DNA of 64,000 nt from NCBI RefSeq assembly GCF_005938385.1, contig NZ_VCRA01000003.1, positions 62,001 through 126,000 of the forward strand, in the 5' to 3' direction. Within the stretch, counting starts at the first letter, position 1; each line of letters begins with the position of its first letter. The notes beneath the pieces are model-generated. The model was given only the letters and a program-made list of their open reading frames with translations, was not told the origin of the DNA and did no database searches. This document shows positions 25,191 through 32,674 of this stretch, piece after piece. Source of the DNA: Paenibacillus mesophilus (GTDB lineage: Bacteria; Bacillota; Bacilli; Paenibacillales; NBRC-103111). A program made the translations under genes and the position numbers.

Positions 25191-26573
25191 TCATGCCCTT
25201 CTTTCTCTGCTCCACGATTCGATTTGCGCACAGAGCGTGCTCTCCGTATCCAGCCCGGCCCAATACAGCTTCAAATCGCGGTTGAGCCGGCTCAGTTCCC
25301 CCGCATTGATCCCGAGATCGGTAAAGAAACGGAAACCGGGTATCGTCTCCCGGAACAAGGAAAAACGCGACGGCCTGTACATCTTTTCTTCCCCGACCCA
25401 CTCGGCGGCGGAACGCAAAGCCGGCAGGCTATACGTATGCTTGCGGATGAAAAGCTGCGCCTCGGCCGACGTCAAAAATTCGAGCAGCTTGAGCGCCGGC
25501 TCCTTTCTCTTCGACCGTCTGTTGACTGCAAGCCCGATCGACAGCAGCAGAGACCTGGGCGTACCGAAATGAGGGACGGGAGCGACATCGAAAGGCACGG
25601 GATTGTTATGCAAGTAATTCAAATAGAAGAAGCTCGTCACGATCATCGACGCTTTGCCCTTCGCCAGCATCCGCTCGGACTCTCCGGTCGCCACCCCGTC
25701 GGACAGATGGGAAAGCTCGCGTTTGATTTCCCGGCAAGTGCGCAGCGCTTCCATCATTCGGGTACCGGCCAGCCGGATAGCGCCATCGTCACCGCGCTCG
25801 AACTTCGCATCGGATTGAAGGGCTAGCAGCGGCCAGCGGTTCGCGGAATAAAAATCGAAATGAAACCCTAACCTTTCGTTAGGTACGGCAAGCAGCTCCG
25901 CCGCTCGGATCAAATCATGCCACGTCCAGCTGCTGTCCGGCTCCGACAACCCTTTCTCGGCAAAATGAGCCCGGTTGTAAGCGAGCAGCAAAGGCGAGAA
26001 AATAAAAGGCTGGACAAGCAGCTGCCCGTCCGAAGTAAATGCATCGGACAGAAACGGATAAATATCCGGATTGCGCGGCAGCGTTTCAAGCAGCTCTCTT
26101 CCGCCGCTTTCCAGGCAATCGTGGAAGTCGGTGTAGTTCATCATCACGGCATCTAGTATGCCGCCGGCAAAATAGTTGCCTATATAATGAAAGCTCGAGC
26201 TTGTCAGCGGGACGGCCTGTACTTTGATATGAGGGTTCGCCCCCTGAAACATGGCGATCAGCTGCAGGATGCTCGCCTCGCTGGCGACGGACGAGTGGAA
26301 TCCGAACTTGACGGTCGAGACGGCATCGACCCGGGGGCCGACAACTTTATTGCCGACTCGCGGTATTTTGTTGATTAGTCCTTCTCCGACCAAAATGTCG
26401 AGTCCTTTGCGAACGGACTGGTTGCTCAACTCGAACTGATCGGCCAACGCTTTCTCGGACGGCAGAAATTCTCCGGATGGCCGTTTACCGGTAACGATCT
26501 CTTGGCGCAGACGGCTGACCATGTCGCTCAACCGCTCGCGCGGGCTTTTCCGGCTTGCCTGATGTTCTTCCAT
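25191..26573 (-). CDS. GntR-type DNA-binding domain fused to a solute-binding-protein-like domain
   Basis: The 460-residue protein begins with a GntR winged helix (residues about 10-80; FLPSEKALADQFELSNQSVR, then KGLDILVGEGLINKI). The rest, about 85-455, resembles family 1 extracellular solute-binding proteins of sugar ABC importers (FGFHSSVASEASILQLIAMF, DSSWTWHDLIRAAELLAVPN, FLTSAEAQLFIRKHTYSLPA). There is no signal peptide or lipobox, so the SBP-like part should be a cytoplasmic ligand sensor, much as LacI proteins use a periplasmic-binding fold. The ligand is unknown, perhaps an oligosaccharide. It lies next to three beta-helix protein genes and is the obvious candidate regulator of that locus. 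It has its own promoter and terminator. Confidence 0.85.
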   Translation of the reverse strand: MEEHQASRKSPRERLSDMVSRLRQEIVTGKRPSGEFLPSEKALADQFELSNQSVRKGLDILVGEGLINKIPRVGNKVVGPRVDAVSTVKFGFHSSVASEASILQLIAMFQGANPHIKVQAVPLTSSSFHYIGNYFAGGILDAVMMNYTDFHDCLESGGRELLETLPRNPDIYPFLSDAFTSDGQLLVQPFIFSPLLLAYNRAHFAEKGLSEPDSSWTWHDLIRAAELLAVPNERLGFHFDFYSANRWPLLALQSDAKFERGDDGAIRLAGTRMMEALRTCREIKRELSHLSDGVATGESERMLAKGKASMIVTSFFYLNYLHNNPVPFDVAPVPHFGTPRSLLLSIGLAVNRRSKRKEPALKLLEFLTSAEAQLFIRKHTYSLPALRSAAEWVGEEKMYRPSRFSLFRETIPGFRFFTDLGINAGELSRLNRDLKLYWAGLDTESTLCAQIESWSRERRA

Positions 26574-26609
26574 GTGCTACCCTCATTTGTCTTCAATACG
26601 AATACAATC

Positions 26610-26640
26610 ATTATAGCAACTGTTCATCGTGACCTGTCAA
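26610..26640 (-). promoter_or_regulatory. Promoter of the GntR-SBP regulator gene
   Basis: TTGACA (26635-26640), 19-bp spacer, TATAAT (26610-26615) with an extended TGC immediately upstream of the -10, on the minus strand. It lies in the short gap after the preceding beta-helix gene. Confidence 0.7.
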
Positions 26641-26662
26641 CCGTTGGAAAGTAAGGCTTTTA

Positions 26663-28837
26663 TCAAGAAATGATAATGTTGCCCGACCGATGGCGCACCG
26701 TTTCCGACTCCGTCGGCATCCTGTCGCGGATTACGTTTTGCTCGATGCACGACGTATGAAACATATACGAGCCGATGCCGAAGGCGGAATCCGAAGCGGC
26801 GAATGTCCCTCCGATGAAATGTGCGCCGTTCGCTCTGTACTTATGCGTGCCGCCTTGAATGTCGAAGTGGGCCGTCTTCGCGTTAGCCGCCGTACTCGTG
26901 ACGTTACCAAAATTCCAGGCAACTACATTGCCCGGGTCAGCGCTTTTCCAAAAAGCGCCCAGTCCGTTCGTTCCTTCGAAGATGGCGCCTCCATCTACGG
27001 TTACGGACTGCTCCGACTTGCTTCCGGCAATCACCCCGTCCTCGTCCTTGCCGTCCCACGCGCCGCCGAGCTCGAAGCCGCAATTGAGCAGACCGCCGCC
27101 CTGAATCGCGATATGCTTGCTGTTTATCCGAACGATACCGGTCGACTCCGATGCGCCTTTGAACCACGTATGGCTCAAAACTAGTCGGTTGATGCTGCCA
27201 ATCCGAACTTCCTCGACGTTATGGAACCGGCTGTTCGACACTAGCAAATCCCCATCGAATGGCCGAAAGCCTACGAGCTCCGTCCCCGGGCGAACCGGGC
27301 GGGCGAGCTCGCCCCCCTTCACCATGCCGAAACCGCAGCTGTCTATTACATTGCTCCTTCGGGATCGAGAGGAGCTTCGCGATAACGTAATCATCGCCTC
27401 GGCCGTACAGCCGCGCATATTCAACCCGTCCGCATTGGTCCAGATGGAGCCGGAATCCGGAAGGCCGTCCTTTACGTAAGCATGGCAGTCCTCGAGCGTC
27501 AGATCGGTCAGCTTCTTGTGCGCCACGATCCGCGAAGCGACGTGTCTCTGAACCATTATCCGCTTGGCGCTGTCCCCCCATGTCGATCCGCTGTTGGCGA
27601 ACGACAGCAGTCCCGAATTGCCGATGTAGACAAGATCGTGCTCGAACTGTCCGTGCGTAACGAACGGACCGAAATCGTCGCCGTCGCCGTGGCAGTTTTC
27701 CACCATACAGTAGCCGGCACATGTAAAATCATTCAGATGCCGAGCGTTGCTCGTATTGCAATCCCGAACATGGCCGTACAAAACGTTGATCTGCTGGGTC
27801 AAGTAGCCCGTTCCGCCCCATTCGCGCTGCTCCGGATTGATCAATTCGCATCGTTCCGTCACGAAATGCGTGCAATAACGCCTCATTATGACAGGCCAGA
27901 ACACGAAGGCCGCACGAATATCCGATACGTCGCACTCCACGGCGAACTCGTAGGCGACGGGGTTCGATCCGATTTGGTCCCAATATTCAAAAGGCTTGAC
28001 CGTCGTCGAATAGGTCGGCGGAACCGGCACTCCCGCGAATCTCATATTGCGCACATGACTTCGAGTTACCGGATTCATTTTCTTGTAAGTAACGACTCGC
28101 CCGGCCGCCAGGTGCCATCCGAGCTTATAATTGAACCTGATGTGTCTCGCACCGACGATTTCCGTCACTTTCAACAAATAATCCAATTCCCTTTGGGCAA
28201 CGCCGCCCTCGTGATTGTTTACCCGGGCGATCCACCAATCGCCTATGGCGAAAACGGAGGAATCGGCTACTTCCAGTACGTCGGTCAGCTCCGCCAAATC
28301 TTTCGCGAGCGTCACCGATTGGGTCTCGCCGGCTGCGGTTCCCCGAAAACAAATAACGGCGCCGAACGGATTGTCCTTCGCATTCAGCTCGATCCCTTCG
28401 GTCGTTACGGTGAATCCGCCGAAATCCAGCTCGATGTGACTTCGATCGAATACGTGGCGGCGGACGAAATTCAGATCCGAGTGCGCTTCGATGCGGCGGA
28501 CGGATGCATCGTGAACCATGGCATCGAGCGCATCGTCCGCATTCGCTCCGGCATCGAATAAGCCGAACCAGCGAAAATCGGCCGTACCGGCATGAATCGT
28601 CTCCCATCGTCCGCTGTTGTTCGGTTCCAGGTGCGGATCGTGTACGGTTCCGCCGTTATCCGGCTTTGTACTTGCCGCATCGTACCGGACCCATTTCCCT
28701 CCGCCGTCGCTTTCCTTCCTATATCCATTGACCCGCACGACTGCCCCGTCCTCCAGCTTTTCGGGCGGCAGATGCAGCAACGCTCCGACATCGGGTACGT
28801 GCAAGACGTTTGAATATGTGTTTGGCAATATCGACAA
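26663..28837 (-). CDS. Large beta-helix (pectate-lyase-superfamily-like) protein A, no signal peptide
   Basis: A 724-residue paralogue of the two proteins at 30.3-35.0 kb. The opening (VLHVPDVGALLHLPPEKLED, later GYRKESDGGGKWVRYD and DNGGTV, then DFRWFGLFDAGANADDALDA) is typical of pectate-lyase-superfamily beta-helix proteins that bind or cut polysaccharide; the remainder is a series of short beta-strand turns. The chosen start is a TTG at 28837 with AAAGGAG upstream, because the longer frame to 28924 would begin inside the -35 box of a perfect promoter. Unlike its paralogues it has no twin-arginine signal, so its location is puzzling. Its catalytic status is unknown. Confidence 0.8.
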   Translation of the reverse strand: MSILPNTYSNVLHVPDVGALLHLPPEKLEDGAVVRVNGYRKESDGGGKWVRYDAASTKPDNGGTVHDPHLEPNNSGRWETIHAGTADFRWFGLFDAGANADDALDAMVHDASVRRIEAHSDLNFVRRHVFDRSHIELDFGGFTVTTEGIELNAKDNPFGAVICFRGTAAGETQSVTLAKDLAELTDVLEVADSSVFAIGDWWIARVNNHEGGVAQRELDYLLKVTEIVGARHIRFNYKLGWHLAAGRVVTYKKMNPVTRSHVRNMRFAGVPVPPTYSTTVKPFEYWDQIGSNPVAYEFAVECDVSDIRAAFVFWPVIMRRYCTHFVTERCELINPEQREWGGTGYLTQQINVLYGHVRDCNTSNARHLNDFTCAGYCMVENCHGDGDDFGPFVTHGQFEHDLVYIGNSGLLSFANSGSTWGDSAKRIMVQRHVASRIVAHKKLTDLTLEDCHAYVKDGLPDSGSIWTNADGLNMRGCTAEAMITLSRSSSRSRRSNVIDSCGFGMVKGGELARPVRPGTELVGFRPFDGDLLVSNSRFHNVEEVRIGSINRLVLSHTWFKGASESTGIVRINSKHIAIQGGGLLNCGFELGGAWDGKDEDGVIAGSKSEQSVTVDGGAIFEGTNGLGAFWKSADPGNVVAWNFGNVTSTAANAKTAHFDIQGGTHKYRANGAHFIGGTFAASDSAFGIGSYMFHTSCIEQNVIRDRMPTESETVRHRSGNIIIS

Positions 28838-28863
28838 GTTCGAATGCTCCTTTAACCTGGATC

Positions 28864-28924
28864 GGTTTCTGTGGTTTGTTTCTGGTTTGTTTTTGATTAT
28901 ATGCCTGCCTATATTCATTGTCAA
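28864..28924 (-). promoter_or_regulatory. Promoter and direct-repeat operator of beta-helix gene A
   Basis: TTGACA (28919-28924), 17-bp spacer, TATAAT (28896-28901) on the minus strand. Overlapping the start site are direct repeats: AAACAAACCAG then AAACAAACC (28873-28894), plus a weaker AGAAACC (28863-28869). The same pattern lies at the same distance from the -10 of the other beta-helix operon (35172-35194). Confidence 0.75.
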
Positions 28925-28964
28925 CGGTTATGCCGATGTGGCCCCGTTATCACGCCTCTGCGAG

Positions 28965-28994
28965 AAAAAATCCCGAGAGCGTATACCCTCGGGA
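28965..28994 (-). terminator. Terminator of the beta-helix B/C operon
   Basis: TCCCGAG/CTCGGGA stem with a 10-nt loop followed by TTTTTTCTC on the minus strand, directly after the secreted repeat protein gene. Confidence 0.85.
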
Positions 28995-29012
28995 CATCGT
29001 GCTTGTTCCTGT

Positions 29013-30260
29013 TCATTGAATTGTAATCGTCGCGGAACTGCCGCCCCAAGCCACGATCAAGTACGATCCCGGCGCAAGCCCTCTTGTTGAGAGCATCGTT
29101 TCCGCATTCGCGGCGGTTTGAGCTTTAATCGCTGTTCCGTCGGTGACGGCCCGCTCCAGATCGGTTTTCGTGACGCTTATTCCCCTCTTGACCACATATA
29201 CCTCGGCAGCCCTATCCGTTACGACAGCGATGCTTTGTCCGGCTTTAACCGTGCTTTCGTTTGCAATTTTCAACGATGGGCCGAAGTCGAAATCGACAGT
29301 CGTACCGTTTGCCAGAAGTACGTTCTGTTTGTCTTTCAAAGAGTTTGCCGCTATTTTCAATGTACCTTTCGAAAGCTCGAGATTGGCGAACGTGATGCGC
29401 AGCACGTTATCGCGGATTTCGAGCGTATCGTTCGTCGCATAGGTGGTGCTTGTGACGGTTCCGGCGTAGGTTGTATAGGAAACGGTCCCCTTCAGCGCGG
29501 CCATGCCGGCATATCCGTTCTGAATCGGTTTGTTGAAGCCGATATCGACATACCGGCTGTTGCTGTATACGTAGAGCGAGTTTTGGCTCAATGCAGTGAG
29601 CGGAGAAGCATCCAACCTAAGCTCCTGATCCGCTCTATATTCGCTCATCGCATAGTTTTCGCTCAAGCCGATCAGCACATAGTCGCCGGCCGGCAATCCG
29701 GCGGTCGGGAAGGCCGCCTTTTCATTCGCCTTCACTTGTTTGCGGATGCCCCTGTTCTCCGACACGGCAATATCCAGCATCGATATGTATCGGGACGTCG
29801 CCCCCGGCACCAAGTACAGCGCGCCCGCTTGATCGGAGACACCGTAGACGACATTGCCGACTGTAGCGATCCGCTGGCCCACGACGTATACGTTCTCGGT
29901 TACGGTCCCGCCGAGCGGAAGCGATACATGCGGCAATACGACTTCCGGCTCGGGCTCTTCTGTACCGCCGCCTCCTCCGCCGCCAGATCCGGTATCAACA
30001 AAGCCGCCGCCGGTGGACGGCGTGGAAGGTTTTGCTTGACCGTCAATCGTTCTGTCCGTCCCGCCAATTTTGACCGAAGTCGATTTGTCGACATCGCCGC
30101 CCTGTTGAAGCGAGCCCGGCTGCTTCTCGAACTCGATGCCTCCCGCGTTAATGACCGCAAGTGGCTTATCGATCGCATAGGCGGACGGCAAGCCGGACGT
30201 CATCATCGATGCGATGACCAGAGCGATCGCATGACGCTTCATTTTCCGAAACACGCGCAT
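29013..30260 (-). CDS. Secreted protein with duplicated surface-protein-type repeat
   Basis: The 415-residue protein has a clear Sec signal peptide (MKRHAIALVIASMMTSGLPS, cleavage near AYA), a low-complexity Gly/Glu/Pro linker at about 85-110, and two copies of a module: GALYLVPGATS with AVSENRGIRKQVKANEK and GLPAGDYVLIGL at about 145-200, and AEVYVVKRGIS with AVTDGTAIKAQTAANAE and GLAPGSYLIVAW at the C-terminus. I recall similar modules in Paenibacillus S-layer-type proteins. No SLH or LPXTG anchor is visible. It is the last gene of the operon with the two twin-arginine beta-helix proteins, 12 bp after gene B. Function is unknown. Confidence 0.8.
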   Translation of the reverse strand: MRVFRKMKRHAIALVIASMMTSGLPSAYAIDKPLAVINAGGIEFEKQPGSLQQGGDVDKSTSVKIGGTDRTIDGQAKPSTPSTGGGFVDTGSGGGGGGGTEEPEPEVVLPHVSLPLGGTVTENVYVVGQRIATVGNVVYGVSDQAGALYLVPGATSRYISMLDIAVSENRGIRKQVKANEKAAFPTAGLPAGDYVLIGLSENYAMSEYRADQELRLDASPLTALSQNSLYVYSNSRYVDIGFNKPIQNGYAGMAALKGTVSYTTYAGTVTSTTYATNDTLEIRDNVLRITFANLELSKGTLKIAANSLKDKQNVLLANGTTVDFDFGPSLKIANESTVKAGQSIAVVTDRAAEVYVVKRGISVTKTDLERAVTDGTAIKAQTAANAETMLSTRGLAPGSYLIVAWGGSSATITIQ

Positions 30261-30272
30261 GTTCTCCCTCCT

Positions 30273-32645
30273 CTAAGCTATCGTCAAGTTATCCGTACTG
30301 TGCTGAATCGAACCCGTCTCCGCAGGCAGCGACATCCGGTTGACTCTTTCCTCGATAATGGCGCTCATGAACAAATAGTTGCTGCCGCCGAAGCCTCCGT
30401 TCGTCACGGCGTACTTGCCTCCGACGAACCGCGATCCGTAAGCTTTCAGCTTATGGGCGCCGCCCTCGATATGGAAATGCGCCGTGTCCGCATCCGCCGC
30501 CGTGCTCGTCACGTCGCCGAAGCTCCATGTGATGACGTTCGTCGGAGCGACGCTCTTCAGAAACGCCTTCTCGCCGTTCGTCCCGCTGAACACCGCTCCG
30601 CCGTCGACCGTAATCGACTGGTCCGGCGTATTCGCCGGGTTGTTCACGTCGCCTACCCGGTCCCACGCTCCCGTGAACAGGAAGCCGCAGTTGATCAAAC
30701 CGCCGCCCTGCATGATGATTTCCCGCGTCCCGACTCGGATCTTGCCCGTCGTCGGCGAGGCGCCTTTGAACCATGTGTTGATCAGCGTCAGCTTGTTGAT
30801 GCTGCCCAGGTTGACGTCTTCCACGTTGTAAAATTCGCAGTTCACAATCGTCAATTCCCCGTTGCTCGGCGTATAGCCGACCGCCGTCGTGCCCGAACGG
30901 ATCGGACGCGCGATCTCGTACCCGCTCAGCATCCCGAACGAGCAGCTGTCGAAGATGTTTTTGCGCTTTCCGCGCGACGAGCCTTTGCTCATCGTGATCA
31001 TTTCCTGCGCCGTACAACCTCGCATCTGCAAGCCGTCCATATTGACCCAGATCGATCCCGAGTTCGCCATCTTCACGCCCGGCTTCGTATACGTCACGAC
31101 CGCGTGGCAGTCTTCCAGCGTCAAGTCCGTCAGCCGCTTCATCGCCACGATCCGCGAGGCGATATGCTTCTTGACCGTCACCCGCTTCGCGCTGTCACCC
31201 CAGAACGTGCCGCTGTTCGCGAACGACAGCAGACCCGAGTTGCCCACGAACGTCAGATCGTGCTCGTATTGGCCGTGCGTCACGAACGGCCCGTATTCGT
31301 CGCCGTCCCCATGGCAGTTCTCGACCATGCAGTACGCCGCGCACGTAAAGTCGTTCAAGTGGCGCGCGTTGCTCGTGTTGCAGTCCTTCACGTGTCCGTA
31401 CAGCACGTTGATCTGCTGCGTCAAGTAGCCCGTTCCACCCCAGTCGCGTTCCTCCGGGTTCATCAGCTGGCAGCGCTCGGTCAAATAGTGCGTGTTATAA
31501 CGCCGCATGACGACCGGCCAGAACACCTTCGTCGCGTTGATTCCCGTCGCGTCGCATTCCACCGCGTATTCGTACGCCACCGGATTCGACCCGATCATGT
31601 CCCAGTCCGGCGTCGGACGCTGGCTCGTTCCGTTGACCGGCACCGGGATGCCGATGAAGTTCATGTTTCTGACGTGGCACCGCACCGCCGGCATGATTTT
31701 CTTGTACGTAATTTGCCGGCCAGCCGCCAGCTGCCATCCAGACTTGTAGTTGAAACGGACTCGGGTCGCGTCGAACACTTCCGTTACTTTGATCATGTAG
31801 TCGAGCTCTCGCTGCGCGCCGCCGCCCGCGTTGTTCTTGATTTGCGCGTGCCACCAGCTGCCTACCTCGAATGCGGACGAATCCCCGACTTCGAAAATGT
31901 CCGAGTATTCCTCGACATTCGCCGCCAGCGTCACCGTCTGCGTTACCCCGGTCGCCGTCCCTTGGAAAAACAGCACCGCTCCGAACGGGTTGTCCAGCGT
32001 ATTGCGCTCCATCCCTTCCGTCGTCACCGTATGGTTGTGGAAGTCCACCTCGATGTTGCTGCGATGGTAGACGTGGCGGACGATAAAGTTCAAATCCGTA
32101 TGCGCTTCGACCCGGTGGATCGACGGATCGTTCACGAGCGCGTCCAGCGCCGCGTCCGCATTTTGCGCCGGCCCGAAGATGCCGAACCAGCGGAAATCGC
32201 CTACTCCGTTATGCACCGCTTCGAACCGGCCTTTATACCCGCCGTCGATATAACGCGTCTCCTGGCTGTTCGCGCTTTTGACCCATCTCGCTTCCTTGCC
32301 CGCAGCAGGATTATGCACCGTGCCTCCATTGTCGGCCTTCATGCTGTCGGCGTTCCAACGGACCAGCTTGCCGCCGCCGTCGCCGTTCTTGTTATATCCG
32401 CCGACATATACAAGCTGCCCGTGTATCAGCGAATCGGGAGAAAGCGCCAGCAGTTCTTTCACATTCGCGACCTGCATTACGGAACGGCCGCCGTCCGCGT
32501 CCGCAGCCTGCGAGTTGTCCGCATACCCGATTCCGGAACCCGCCACGGCACTACCCGCAAGCACGGCTCCGCCGATGCCGAGCGTCTTCAGCAATTTTCT
32601 TCTGCTGAGCGCTTCATTCCGCTTTTCTTTATTCTTATCGAACAT
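30273..32645 (-). CDS. Large exported beta-helix protein B (twin-arginine signal)
   Basis: The 790-residue protein carries a twin-arginine signal (SRRKLLKTLGIGGAVLAGSA, residues about 14-33), so it should be exported folded, perhaps with a cofactor or metal. Residues about 55-145 hold the pectate-lyase-superfamily opening (GYNKNGDGGGKLVRW, ADNGGTV) and a unique insert near 115-140. Residues 147-733 are a beta-helix that differs from protein C at only four positions by my count (for example LQMRG versus LLMRG), while the N-terminus and last 55 residues differ much more. It lies 29 bp after gene C and 12 bp before the secreted repeat protein. Whether it is an active lyase is not evident. Confidence 0.85.
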   Translation of the reverse strand: MFDKNKEKRNEALSRRKLLKTLGIGGAVLAGSAVAGSGIGYADNSQAADADGGRSVMQVANVKELLALSPDSLIHGQLVYVGGYNKNGDGGGKLVRWNADSMKADNGGTVHNPAAGKEARWVKSANSQETRYIDGGYKGRFEAVHNGVGDFRWFGIFGPAQNADAALDALVNDPSIHRVEAHTDLNFIVRHVYHRSNIEVDFHNHTVTTEGMERNTLDNPFGAVLFFQGTATGVTQTVTLAANVEEYSDIFEVGDSSAFEVGSWWHAQIKNNAGGGAQRELDYMIKVTEVFDATRVRFNYKSGWQLAAGRQITYKKIMPAVRCHVRNMNFIGIPVPVNGTSQRPTPDWDMIGSNPVAYEYAVECDATGINATKVFWPVVMRRYNTHYLTERCQLMNPEERDWGGTGYLTQQINVLYGHVKDCNTSNARHLNDFTCAAYCMVENCHGDGDEYGPFVTHGQYEHDLTFVGNSGLLSFANSGTFWGDSAKRVTVKKHIASRIVAMKRLTDLTLEDCHAVVTYTKPGVKMANSGSIWVNMDGLQMRGCTAQEMITMSKGSSRGKRKNIFDSCSFGMLSGYEIARPIRSGTTAVGYTPSNGELTIVNCEFYNVEDVNLGSINKLTLINTWFKGASPTTGKIRVGTREIIMQGGGLINCGFLFTGAWDRVGDVNNPANTPDQSITVDGGAVFSGTNGEKAFLKSVAPTNVITWSFGDVTSTAADADTAHFHIEGGAHKLKAYGSRFVGGKYAVTNGGFGGSNYLFMSAIIEERVNRMSLPAETGSIQHSTDNLTIA
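30447..32207 (-). repeat. Near-identical core segment, copy 1 (in gene B)
   Basis: This 1.76 kb segment aligns without gaps to 32846-34606 at a constant offset of 2399 bp, with only scattered single-base differences. Flanking coding sequence of the two genes is clearly more diverged. Confidence 0.9.
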
Positions 32646-32674
32646 TCGTCAACGGCTCCTTTCCTCGAGAGGCA

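Noticed and set aside
28838-28924. Longer start for beta-helix gene A
   Set aside because: The first codon would lie in the -35 box and the next codons in the -10 region of a perfect promoter, so it cannot be on the mRNA.
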